In this document: in pieces, positions 25,614 through 32,867 of the stretch
How the letters are laid out: every line of letters begins with the position of its first letter
How positions within the stretch are numbered: the first letter of the stretch is position 1
Source of the DNA: Streptomyces sp. NRRL F-2664
Lineage (GTDB): Bacteria; Actinomycetota; Actinomycetes; Streptomycetales; Streptomycetaceae
Length of the DNA stretch: 64,000 bases
Direction of reading: 5' to 3'
NCBI RefSeq assembly: GCF_000719345.1
Contig: NZ_JOFX01000020.1
Location: 124,001-188,000, forward strand
Made by a program: the position numbers and the translations under genes
The notes under the pieces: generated by a model
Database searches by the model: none
Seen by the model: only the letters and a program-made list of their open reading frames with translations
Told to the model about the DNA's origin: nothing

Positions 25614-27803
25614 ATGTCAGCAAGGAACTGGGCCCTCGGGCTCGCGGTCGGCGCCGTGCTGGCCGCCGCGGCCCCCACGGCCCTCGCCGCGGGACCGGGC
25701 GCCGACCGGCCGGCGGCCGCGGCCCGGGCGCCGCTGCCCGACGGGCTCGGTCCGTGCGTCCCGGGCGACTGCCCGGCCCCGTTCCCGCCGATCCACAGCG
25801 ACGGCGTGCTGCGGGGACGGGACAACGGCATCAACGTCTTCGCCGGCGGTGACTTCCGCGTCCGGGGCCGGGCCTCCGAGGCCGAGGGCCGCCTCGTCGT
25901 CCTCGGCGACTTCGACCAGGACAAGGCCGCCGGCGGCGACAGCCGGTACAACGTCGGGATCGTCGGCGCCGGATCGCTCGTACCGCCCCCCGCCGGCGCC
26001 GACTTCCTCACCACGGGCGGGGACGTCACCGTCGCCCAGGGCGAACGCCTGCTCGCCGACGGCGGGGTGGTCCGCCACGCGGGCGCCCTCACCGGGGTGG
26101 TGACCGGCACCCTGGTGCGGGACCCCGCCGCCGCCACCCCGTACGCGGGACTGCGCGACCGGCTCAGCGCCGCCAGCCAGTGCTACGCCCGGGTCGGCGG
26201 ACAGCCGCGCCCGGCCACCGGCACCGTCGTGAACCGGGGCTACGAGACCCTCTTCACCGGCGACGGCACCTCCGCGCTCCAGGTGTTCCACGTCGACGCC
26301 GACATGGTCGGCACCGGGGGCGGCATGCAGGGCATCCGCTTCGACCGGATCCCGGCCGGGGCCACCGTCCTGGTCAACGTCCTCGGCACCGACCGCACCA
26401 TCAACACCTACAGCGGCGGCCTGGAGGACACCGACCCCCTCAACGCCCACCGCGAGCGGCTGCTGTGGAACTTCCCCGACGCCACCACGGTGCGGCTGAC
26501 CGGCGGCGGCCAGTTCCAGGGCAGCTTCCTGATGGGGCAGCAGAGCTCCGAGACCACCGTCACCCTGCCCGGCATCAACGGCCGCTTCCTCACGACCGGC
26601 TCCGTGACCCACGGCAGCGGGACGGCAGGGGGCGGCGGCCAGGAGTTCCACGCCTACCCCTTCACCGGCGACCTGCCCGACTGCGGCGGCCCGGCCCCCG
26701 TGACCGGCTCGGTCTCCGTCCTCAAGCGGGACGCGGAGACGGGCGCCGCGCTGGCCGGGGCGCGGTTCGAGCTGTGGCGGGAGACCAACGGCACCGCCGG
26801 GCTTCAGCCCACCGGCCCGGGCGCCGACACCCGCGTCACCGAGTGCACCACGCCGGCGAGCGGGGTGTGCGAGCGGACCACCGGCCTCGGCACGTACTAC
26901 TGGCGCGAGACCCAGGCGCCCCCCGGCTACGTGCTCCCGCCCCAGCCGGTGGGCACGCTGAGGCTCACCGCCGAGAACGCACAGGCCGGAGTCCGCTACG
27001 AGGCGGACAACCGGCGCAGCCCCGAACCGGCGGACGGCGCCCGCGTGGTGCTGCGCAAGACGGACGGGGCGACGGGCCGGCCGCTGCCCGGCGCGCGGTT
27101 CGAGCTGTGGCGGGAGAGCAACGGCACCCCGGGGCTGCAGACCGCCACCCCGGGCGGCGACACCCCGTTGGACGGCGCCTGCGTGACCGACGCCCGGGGC
27201 ACCTGCACGGTGGAGCTGCCGGTCGGGCAGACGTACTACTGGCGGGAAACCGCCGTCCCGGACGGGTACGAACCGCCGGCCGACCCCGTCACGCGCTTCG
27301 ACCTGACCGGGGCCGACGTGACGGACGGCATCACCGTCACCGTCCCGAACACGCGGAGCGAGCGGTACGAGGGAGCCATCCGGGTCCTCAAGCAGGACGC
27401 CAAGACCGGACGGCCGCTGCGCGGAGCGGTGTTCGAGGTGTGGCAGGAGACCAACGGCACCGCCGGCCTCCAGACGCGCGGCATCAATGCCGACCGCCGG
27501 GCGGCCGACGGCTGCGCCACCGACCGCGGCGGGGTCTGCGACTTCGGCCCGCTTCCCGAGGGCTGGTACTACCTGGTCGAGACGGCCGTGCCGGAGGGGT
27601 ACGCCCTGCCCGCCGACCGGGTCACCGGCCCGCTGAGGCTGGATGCCGCGACGCCGGACCGACGCCTCGTCATCACGCTCCGCAACGAGCGCGACGGCCA
27701 CGGCAAGGGCAAGGGTGACCACGGCAAGGGCGAGGGCGACCACGGCAAGGGCCAGGACGGGCACTCCCAGCACCCGAAGGACGCCAAGGGCCCCCGGGCC
27801 TGA
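25614..27803 (+). CDS. secreted choice-of-anchor-A protein with three SpaA/CnaB repeats and a Gly/His/Lys tail
   Basis: This 729-residue exported protein has a signal peptide ending ~AALA (residue 25). An N-terminal collagen-binding/choice-of-anchor-A-like domain (~60-355: GINVFAGGDF, VHVDAD-type segments, HAYPFTGDLP) precedes three SpaA repeats (~363-465, 474-578, 585-690), each with GARFELW or GAVFEVW and an ETxxPxGY motif. Each repeat keeps a Lys, a Glu and an Asn at the places that form CnaB isopeptide bonds. The tail (~692-729) repeats DHGKGEG units. No LPXTG and no C-terminal membrane helix are present, so ordinary sortase anchoring is excluded. ATG 25614 has GGAG upstream. SpaA-2 follows 42 bp later, probably co-transcribed. 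Confidence 0.82.
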   Translation: MSARNWALGLAVGAVLAAAAPTALAAGPGADRPAAAARAPLPDGLGPCVPGDCPAPFPPIHSDGVLRGRDNGINVFAGGDFRVRGRASEAEGRLVVLGDFDQDKAAGGDSRYNVGIVGAGSLVPPPAGADFLTTGGDVTVAQGERLLADGGVVRHAGALTGVVTGTLVRDPAAATPYAGLRDRLSAASQCYARVGGQPRPATGTVVNRGYETLFTGDGTSALQVFHVDADMVGTGGGMQGIRFDRIPAGATVLVNVLGTDRTINTYSGGLEDTDPLNAHRERLLWNFPDATTVRLTGGGQFQGSFLMGQQSSETTVTLPGINGRFLTTGSVTHGSGTAGGGGQEFHAYPFTGDLPDCGGPAPVTGSVSVLKRDAETGAALAGARFELWRETNGTAGLQPTGPGADTRVTECTTPASGVCERTTGLGTYYWRETQAPPGYVLPPQPVGTLRLTAENAQAGVRYEADNRRSPEPADGARVVLRKTDGATGRPLPGARFELWRESNGTPGLQTATPGGDTPLDGACVTDARGTCTVELPVGQTYYWRETAVPDGYEPPADPVTRFDLTGADVTDGITVTVPNTRSERYEGAIRVLKQDAKTGRPLRGAVFEVWQETNGTAGLQTRGINADRRAADGCATDRGGVCDFGPLPEGWYYLVETAVPEGYALPADRVTGPLRLDAATPDRRLVITLRNERDGHGKGKGDHGKGEGDHGKGQDGHSQHPKDAKGPRA
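27394..27443 (+). repeat. 50-bp exact repeat inside SpaA repeat 3 (copy 1)
   Basis: These 50 bases are identical to 28315-28364 in the next gene and encode DAKTGRPLRGAVFEVW. Similarity continues beyond with scattered differences, including mismatches at 27444 and 27462. Confidence 0.95.
27698..27753 (+). repeat. 21-bp tandem repeat encoding the Gly/His/Lys tail
   Basis: About 2.6 units of a 21-bp repeat (core GACCACGGCAAGGGC at 27717-27731 and 27738-27752, a variant at 27696-27710) encode GDHGKGE-like heptads at the C-terminus of the first SpaA protein. Confidence 0.85.
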
Positions 27804-27845
27804 TCCCGGACCAGGTCCCCGGCCCGGTACGACGGACGGAGCGGC

Positions 27846-28694
27846 ATGAAAGCCAGGACGACGAGGGTGTGGCCCATCGGTCTGGCCGCGGCGGTGGCGT
27901 TCACCGCGGCGGCGCCGGCCCTGGCCGCACCGCCCACGGCGGCGGACGGCGACGCCAAGGTGGTCCTGCGGGCCACCGACCTGGACACCGGGGCGCCCCT
28001 GCCCGGCGCCCGGTTCGAGCTGTGGCGCGAGACCAACGACCGGGCGGGGCTCCAGAGCACCGGCCAGGGCGCCGACGAGAGGGAGCGCGACCGCGGCTGC
28101 CTGACCGACGCGAAGGGCCTGTGCACGGTGGAGCTCGCGACCGGCGAGACGTACTACGCGCTCCAGGTCGCCGTCCCCGCCGGCTACGCCTGGGTCGACG
28201 AACCGGCCACCGGTTTCGACCTGGGCGCGGCCGCCGCCCGCAACGGGCTCGTCGTCAACGTCCCGAACCGGCGCCGGGACACGGCGTACGAGGGCTGGGT
28301 CGAGGTCCGCGCGAAGGACGCCAAGACCGGACGGCCGCTGCGCGGAGCGGTGTTCGAGGTGTGGAAGGAGACCAACGGCACCACCGGCCTCAAGACCGGC
28401 GGGACCGACGCCGACCAGCGCGTCAGGCCCGGCTGCGCCACCGACGCCGACGGCACCTGCACCTTCGACGGGCTCGCCGACGGCGGGTACTTCCTGGTGG
28501 AGAAGGACGTCCCCGAGGGGTACGTCATGCCGAAGAGCCCGGTGAGCGGCCCCTACCGGCTGGACGGCGCGAGAGGCCGGCAGCTGGTGCTCACCGTCCG
28601 CACCCGGCGCGCCGAGCCGATCCCGCTGAACTCCAAGAGCCGGAGCCGGGGCGCCGGCGCGAAGGCGGACGGCCACCGGGCCCGGACCCCGTAG
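27846..28694 (+). CDS. secreted protein with two SpaA-like repeats
   Basis: This 282-residue exported protein has a signal peptide to about residue 27 (AAPALAA) and two SpaA/CnaB-like repeats (~38-140 and ~155-255). The tail is basic (LNSKSRSRGAGAKADGHRAR). Compared with the neighbour, isopeptide residues are missing. Repeat 1 has LRATD where the neighbour has LRKTD, and ALQVAVP where it has RETAVP. Repeat 2 has VRAKD where the neighbour has VLKQD, and lacks the strand-end Asn. The fold is probably kept but without internal bonds. There is no LPXTG. ATG 27846 lies 42 bp after the first SpaA gene, so one operon is likely. Repeat 2 shares a 50-bp identical block with it. Confidence 0.8.
   Translation: MKARTTRVWPIGLAAAVAFTAAAPALAAPPTAADGDAKVVLRATDLDTGAPLPGARFELWRETNDRAGLQSTGQGADERERDRGCLTDAKGLCTVELATGETYYALQVAVPAGYAWVDEPATGFDLGAAAARNGLVVNVPNRRRDTAYEGWVEVRAKDAKTGRPLRGAVFEVWKETNGTTGLKTGGTDADQRVRPGCATDADGTCTFDGLADGGYFLVEKDVPEGYVMPKSPVSGPYRLDGARGRQLVLTVRTRRAEPIPLNSKSRSRGAGAKADGHRARTP
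28315..28364 (+). repeat. 50-bp exact repeat inside the second SpaA gene (copy 2)
   Basis: Identical to 27394-27443, 871 bp upstream (between exact-block ends), in the same orientation and the same reading frame. Confidence 0.95.
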
Positions 28695-28814
28695 CCCGGT
28701 GTGCGCCGGTGGAGTGACCTCCTCACCCCGGCGGCGCAGCAGCGCGAGCCGTACCCCGGCCGCACGGCTTGGCTGGGGTACGACCGTCGCGCTCGCAGAC
28801 CGAGGAGGCCCGCC

Positions 28815-29522
28815 ATGGCCGTACGTCAGGGGACAGGCCGGACGGCACGGGCGACCGTACTCGGCACCCTGCTCGCCCTGGCGGGCCCGCACCCCGCCTT
28901 CGCGGCCGCCGCCGCGGCGGAGCCGGAGAGCGCGTGCGTGGCGGGCACCGGCCCCTACCAGCGGGAGCTCGAACACCACCTCGGCCGGCCGGTCGACGGG
29001 GTGCAGTCCCCGGCCGACTGCCGCGCGGTCCGTGCGTTCCAGCACGCGAACGCTGTCAGCCCCGCCGACGGCTACGCGGGCGTGGCCACCTACCGCACGA
29101 TGCTCGTCGTGACGGCCCGCCCGGACCCCAACGCCGCGGGCGACTGCCCCGAGCGCACCCACCGTGTCACCTGTGTCGACCTCGACCGCCAACTGCTGTG
29201 GGTGCAGAAGGGCGGCGACATCGTGCTGCGGCCCGTGCCCATCCGGACCGGCCGCGACGTGCAGGAGACCCGGACCGGCTGGCACGAGGTGTACTGGCGC
29301 AGCAAGGACCACGTCTCCACGCTGTACGGATCGCCCATGCCGTACGCCCAGTTCTTCGACGGCGGCCAGGCCCTGCACGGCTCTCCCGGCACCCTCTACG
29401 AGGGCGGCGGCTCCGCGGGCTGCGTCAACCTCACCGAACCGGATGCCAAACGCCTCTGGAACCTGCTCGCCGAGGGCGACGCCGTCTACGTCTGGGGCAC
29501 CAAGCCGGGCACCGAGGACTGA
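28815..29522 (+). CDS. secreted L,D-transpeptidase with peptidoglycan-binding-like domain (LDT-2)
   Basis: This 235-residue enzyme has a signal peptide to about residue 35. A small helical region (~45-95: YQRELEHHLGRPVDGVQSPADCRAVRAFQ in pieces) resembles a peptidoglycan-binding domain. The YkuD catalytic domain (~115-230) has ALHGSPG and GGSAGCVNL, catalytic Cys203. This is a different LDT subtype from the two Ig-type paralogues: no lipobox, no Ig domains, shorter. ATG 28815 has GAGGAGG eight bases upstream. It sits between the SpaA genes and LDT-3 on the same strand. It should act outside the membrane on peptidoglycan. Confidence 0.9.
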   Translation: MAVRQGTGRTARATVLGTLLALAGPHPAFAAAAAAEPESACVAGTGPYQRELEHHLGRPVDGVQSPADCRAVRAFQHANAVSPADGYAGVATYRTMLVVTARPDPNAAGDCPERTHRVTCVDLDRQLLWVQKGGDIVLRPVPIRTGRDVQETRTGWHEVYWRSKDHVSTLYGSPMPYAQFFDGGQALHGSPGTLYEGGGSAGCVNLTEPDAKRLWNLLAEGDAVYVWGTKPGTED

Positions 29523-29531
29523 CCCGCCAAG

Positions 29532-29568
29532 CCGTTCCGTCCGTGTCGCGGCACTTGGGACGGAACGG
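29532..29568 (+). terminator. terminator after LDT-2
   Basis: A perfect 11-bp stem CCGTTCCGTCC (29532-29542; complement 29558-29568) with a 15-nt loop begins 10 bp after the LDT-2 stop. There is no T run. Confidence 0.6.
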
Positions 29569-29661
29569 TGACACGACCGTGGCTCATCGTGATCCTCCCG
29601 TGTGCTTTCCTGTCGACATGCGCGCGACTGTCCGCGCGCGGGGGACATGGGGAGAACACGA

Positions 29662-30891
29662 GTGAACCTGCAGCCGATACGCGGCCGCGCCCGGACCGGT
29701 CTGCCGGCCCTGCTGCTGGGAGCGGCCCTGCTGTTCACGACCGCCTGCGGCGGCGGTGGTGGCGGCGGCAACAGCAACGGCAGCGGCAGCGACAACGCCG
29801 GGGGTGGCGGCAAGGCCGGTACCGAGGCTTCGAAGGCCGTCGTCAGCGTCAAGCCCGACGACGGGGCCAAGGAGGTCGCCACCAGCGGCGTCCTGAAGAT
29901 AACGAGCACCGGCGGCAAGCTCAGCACGGTGACCGTCGCCGACACCAAGGGCAACGCGGTCGAGGGCAAGCTCTCCGCCGACGGCGCGAGCTGGGAGCCG
30001 GCCCGCCACCTGGCCTCGGCCACCGAGTACAAGGTCCACGCGGTCGCCAAGGACGAGGCCGGCCGGGAGTCCGCCAAGGACACCTCCTTCACGACCCTGA
30101 CACCCACCAACACCTTCATCGGCCACTACACGCCCGAGGACGGCGCGACCGTCGGCGTGGGCATGCCGGTTTCGATCAACTTCACCCGCGGCATCACCAA
30201 CCCCGAAGCCGTCGAGAAGGCCATCACGGTGACGGCCGACCCGGCCGTCCCGGTCGAGGGCCACTGGTTCGGCAACGACCGCCTCGACTTCCGTCCCGAG
30301 AAGTACTGGGCCGCCGGCACCACGGTCACCGTGAAGCTCGCCCTGGACGGCGTCGAGGGCCGCCCGGGCGTCTACGGCAAGCAGACCCGTACGGTCACCT
30401 TCAAGATCGGCCGCTCCCAGGTCTCCACGGTCGACGCGGCCGCCCACACGATGCAGGTCGTCCGGGACGGCCAGGTCCTCAAGGACGTCCCGATCACCGC
30501 GGGCGCCCCCGCCACCACGACCTACAACGGTCAGATGGTCATCAGCGAGAAGTACAAGGTCACGCGGATGAACGGCGCGACCGTCGGCTTCGGCGGCGAG
30601 TACGACATCTCCGACGTCCCGCACGCCATGCGCCTCTCGCAGTCGGGTACCTTCGTGCACGGCAACTACTGGGCCTCCGCCGCCACCTTCGGCTCGGCCA
30701 ACGTCAGCCACGGCTGCATCGGCCTGAAGGACGTCCGCGGCGCGGGCGACTCCAAGCAGCCCGCGGCCTGGTTCTTCGACGAGTCGCTGATCGGCGACGT
30801 GGTCATCGTGAAGAACTCCAAGGACAAGCAGATCGCCCCGGACAACGGCCTCAACGGCTGGAACATGGACTGGGCGGAGTGGATCAAGTAG
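29662..30891 (+). CDS. L,D-transpeptidase lipoprotein with Ig-like domains (LDT-3)
   Basis: This 409-residue paralogue of LDT-1 has the same layout. A signal peptide with lipobox TTAC is followed by a Gly/Ser/Asn-rich spacer, Ig-like domains, and a YkuD domain with VHGNYW and SHGCIGL (catalytic Cys352). The C-terminus is GWNMDWAEW. Long stretches are near-identical to LDT-1 (TVGFGGEYDI, DVPHAMRL, STVDAAAHTM), so the pair probably arose by duplication. I prefer GTG 29662, with GGGGA eight bases upstream, over ATG 29647. It makes 3-3 peptidoglycan cross-links by family. A very strong terminator follows. Confidence 0.92.
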   Translation: MNLQPIRGRARTGLPALLLGAALLFTTACGGGGGGGNSNGSGSDNAGGGGKAGTEASKAVVSVKPDDGAKEVATSGVLKITSTGGKLSTVTVADTKGNAVEGKLSADGASWEPARHLASATEYKVHAVAKDEAGRESAKDTSFTTLTPTNTFIGHYTPEDGATVGVGMPVSINFTRGITNPEAVEKAITVTADPAVPVEGHWFGNDRLDFRPEKYWAAGTTVTVKLALDGVEGRPGVYGKQTRTVTFKIGRSQVSTVDAAAHTMQVVRDGQVLKDVPITAGAPATTTYNGQMVISEKYKVTRMNGATVGFGGEYDISDVPHAMRLSQSGTFVHGNYWASAATFGSANVSHGCIGLKDVRGAGDSKQPAAWFFDESLIGDVVIVKNSKDKQIAPDNGLNGWNMDWAEWIK

Positions 30892-30913
30892 ACCCGGCCC
30901 GTACGCGGTGACG

Positions 30914-30948
30914 GCGGCCCGGTGCTGTGACACACAGCACCGGGCCGC
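30914..30948 (+). terminator. strong terminator closing the LDT/SpaA region
   Basis: A perfect 16-bp stem GCGGCCCGGTGCTGTG (30914-30929; complement 30933-30948) with a 3-nt loop starts 22 bp after the LDT-3 stop. Confidence 0.9.
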
Positions 30949-30978
30949 TTCGCGTTAACCGCCGCTAACCTGACCCGT

Positions 30979-31746
30979 ATGACCATCTCTCTCGAAGTCT
31001 CCGAAGGCGTCGGCACCGTCCGCCTGGACCGGCCGCCCATGAACGCCCTGGACATCGCCACCCAGGACCGGCTGCGCGAGCTCGCGGTGGAGGCGACCGA
31101 GCGGGCCGATGTCCGCGCGGTCATCCTCTACGGCGGCGAGAAGGTGTTCGCGGCGGGCGCGGACATCAAGGAGATGCAGACGATGGACCACGCGGCGATG
31201 GTCGCCCGGTCCCGCGCGCTGCAGGACGCCTTCACCGCCGTCGCCCGCATCCCCAAGCCCGTCGTCGCGGCCGTCACCGGCTATGCGCTGGGCGGCGGTT
31301 GCGAGCTCGCCCTGTGTGCCGACTACCGGATCGCCGCCGACAACGCCAAGCTCGGCCAGCCCGAGATCCTGCTCGGCCTGATCCCCGGCGCGGGCGGCAC
31401 CCAGCGGCTGTCCCGGCTGGTGGGACCCTCCCGGGCCAAGGACCTCATCTTCACCGGCCGCATGGTGAAGGCCGACGAGGCGCTGACCCTGGGCCTGGTC
31501 GACCGGGTGGTGCCCGCCGCAGAGGTGTACGAGCAGGCGCATGCCTGGGCGGCCAAGCTCGCGCAGGGGCCGGCGATCGCGCTGCGCGCCGCCAAGGAGT
31601 GCGTGGACGCGGGTCTGGAGGCCGACATCGACACCGGCCTCACCATCGAACGCAACTGGTTCGCGGGCCTGTTCGCCACCGAGGACCGCGAGCGCGGCAT
31701 GCGCAGCTTCGTCGAAGAGGGCCCGGGCAAGGCGAAGTTCGTCTGA
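30979..31746 (+). CDS. enoyl-CoA hydratase/isomerase family protein
   Basis: This 255-residue crotonase-fold enzyme should hydrate enoyl-CoA in beta-oxidation or a related pathway. The oxyanion region FAAGADIKEM, the first catalytic Glu in GGGCELALCADY and the second in GQPEILLGLIPGAGG are all present, so a true hydratase is plausible. No Shine-Dalgarno sequence precedes ATG 30979. A TAACCT hexamer at 30966-30971 ends seven bases before it, which suggests a leaderless mRNA. It is isolated between terminators, with no other fatty-acid gene nearby. Substrate chain length is unknown. Confidence 0.9.
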   Translation: MTISLEVSEGVGTVRLDRPPMNALDIATQDRLRELAVEATERADVRAVILYGGEKVFAAGADIKEMQTMDHAAMVARSRALQDAFTAVARIPKPVVAAVTGYALGGGCELALCADYRIAADNAKLGQPEILLGLIPGAGGTQRLSRLVGPSRAKDLIFTGRMVKADEALTLGLVDRVVPAAEVYEQAHAWAAKLAQGPAIALRAAKECVDAGLEADIDTGLTIERNWFAGLFATEDRERGMRSFVEEGPGKAKFV

Positions 31747-31788
31747 CCGCGGCGCCCTGCCGGTCCTCCGTGGGGGTGGATTAGCCAG

Positions 31789-31838
31789 GCCTTAAGGCAG
31801 CCTTAAGGCGCTCGGGTGATCCACTCGCTGTGATCACC
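31789..31838. promoter_or_regulatory. tandem palindromes and inverted repeat, possible operator
   Basis: GCCTTAAGGC occurs twice as a perfect palindrome, at 31789-31798 and 31800-31809, with centres 11 bp apart (one helical turn). An inverted repeat GGTGATC (31815-31821) / GATCACC (31832-31838) follows. The site lies between the hydratase stop and the anti-sigma-like gene. Confidence 0.5.
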
Positions 31839-31907
31839 TCCGTGCGGAGCGTCACACCAGGTCAGGCCCGCCGTGAGGTCCCCTTGTTGCCCTCCGCATA
31901 TGACAGG

Positions 31908-31945
31908 ACGCCCCCTCGGACTGGTTGAATCCGGGGGGCGTTTTC
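31908..31945 (+). terminator. intrinsic terminator upstream of the anti-sigma-like gene
   Basis: An ACGCCCCC / GGGGGCGT stem (31908-31915, 31934-31941), extended by CGGA/TCCG, is followed by TTTTC. It is 160 bp after the hydratase stop and 46 bp before the next start, so it may end the hydratase mRNA or attenuate readthrough. Confidence 0.7.
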
Positions 31946-31991
31946 CCGGGGAACGCCTCGGGCGGGCAGGCCTGCCGTCCATGATGGGTGC

Positions 31992-32504
31992 ATGGCGGGC
32001 CTGGAGGGTGTGGAACAGCCGCGGCAACGCGGCGGTGCTTCGGCGGTACGGCTCACTGCGGCCGTCGAGGAGGAACAGGGACTCCGGGCCCTGGAGTTGT
32101 ACGGCAATCCCGCCGAGGCCGAAGTGACCCTGCCGTCCATGCCGGAGTCCGCCGGTACCGCGCGCCGGCTCACCCAGTGCGTGGTGGTCCGCCTCTGGGG
32201 CCTCTCGCCGCAGATCTCCGAGCACGCCGTGCTGCTGGTCTCCGAGCTCGTCGGCAACGCGGTCCGCCACACCGGCGCCCGCTCCTTCGGCCTGCGCATG
32301 CTGCGGCGGCGCGGCTGGATCCGGGTGGAGGTGCGCGACCCCTCGCGCGGACTGCCCTGCCTCATGCCGGTCCACGAGCTGGACACCACCGGCCGCGGAC
32401 TGTTCCTCGTGGACAAGCTCTCCGACCGCTGGGGCGCCGACCTGCTGCCCCGCGGGAAGATCACCTGGTTCGAGATGCGGGTGGCGGACCGCCAGAACGC
32501 CTGA
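31992..32504 (+). CDS. ATP-binding anti-sigma/regulatory protein (HATPase_c)
   Basis: This 170-residue soluble protein belongs to the SpoIIAB/RsbW-like ATP-binding family that is very numerous in Streptomyces. The N-box is ELVGNAVRHTGA and the G-box region is TTGRGLFLVDKLSDRWG. An N-terminal extension of ~55 residues has no recognisable domain. Members act as anti-sigma kinases or pair with anti-anti-sigma factors; no sigma factor or antagonist lies next to it. No clear Shine-Dalgarno precedes ATG 31992. The stop codon lies within the stem of its own terminator. Confidence 0.85.
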   Translation: MAGLEGVEQPRQRGGASAVRLTAAVEEEQGLRALELYGNPAEAEVTLPSMPESAGTARRLTQCVVVRLWGLSPQISEHAVLLVSELVGNAVRHTGARSFGLRMLRRRGWIRVEVRDPSRGLPCLMPVHELDTTGRGLFLVDKLSDRWGADLLPRGKITWFEMRVADRQNA

Positions 32505-32542
32505 AGCCCCCGGCTCGCCCGGTGGGGCGGTGTGGGGGCTTC
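32503..32542 (+). terminator. terminator overlapping the anti-sigma-like stop codon
   Basis: GAAGCCCCC (32503-32511) pairs with GGGGGCTTC (32534-32542), with an inner CGCCC/GGGCG stem (32516-32520, 32525-32529). The outer arm begins inside the TGA stop. Confidence 0.75.
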
Positions 32543-32832
32543 ATGGGAGCGCCGAGGATCGAAGGGGGTGTGATCCTCGGCGTGGCGACTTCGCTCGGGT
32601 CAATGGGCAAGTCGTGCCTCGACTATGACAGACGAGGGCTCGAACGCCAAAAGTCCCTACTTGGACATAAGTGGGCAAATCATAAGACTTTCTAGCTAAA
32701 TCTTAGGTGAGGTGGGCCACCTACCTCGCAATCCATGAATAAGTATTGACTGCTCTGAGTAAATCGTTGATCACAAGGCGGAGGGGCCCTCGCATCCGCC
32801 TCCTCGATGATCACCCCGAAATGGGTCAATCA
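32543..32832. other. AT-rich non-coding stretch with inverted repeats
   Basis: This stretch is markedly richer in A+T than the rest of the window (e.g. CATAAGACTTTCTAGCTAAA near 32681). It contains the palindrome AGGTGG-G-CCACCT (32710-32722), an AGGCGGA (32776-32782) / TCCGCCT (32795-32801) hairpin, and flanking TGATCA sites at 32768-32773 and 32808-32813. GGGTCAAT occurs near 32597 and again at 32823. I see no gene in it. A regulatory region for the deacetylase-like gene, or a small RNA locus, are both possible. Confidence 0.4.
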
Positions 32833-32867
32833 TTACCTTTCGGGTCATGCACCTCTTAAATGGGCAG
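32833..32867 (+). promoter_or_regulatory. putative leaderless promoter of the deacetylase-like gene
   Basis: TTACCT (32833-32838), 17 bp, then TTAAAT (32856-32861) forms a plausible -35/-10 pair. The GTG at 32868 lies where transcription would begin, so the mRNA may have no leader. The -35 matches consensus weakly. Confidence 0.45.

Noticed and set aside
27691..27803. The His-rich SpaA tail as a dedicated nickel or zinc chaperone domain
   Set aside because: Only a few His in a repeated low-complexity tail, no metalloenzyme gene nearby; recorded only as a possibility.
25614..28694. SpaA genes as a sortase-assembled pilus operon
   Set aside because: No LPXTG motif, no C-terminal anchor helix and no sortase gene in the window.
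25617..30119. A 1500-codon minus-strand open frame opposite the SpaA and transpeptidase genes
   Set aside because: The opposite strand holds five genes with clear catalytic or fold motifs and ribosome sites; the antisense translation has none.
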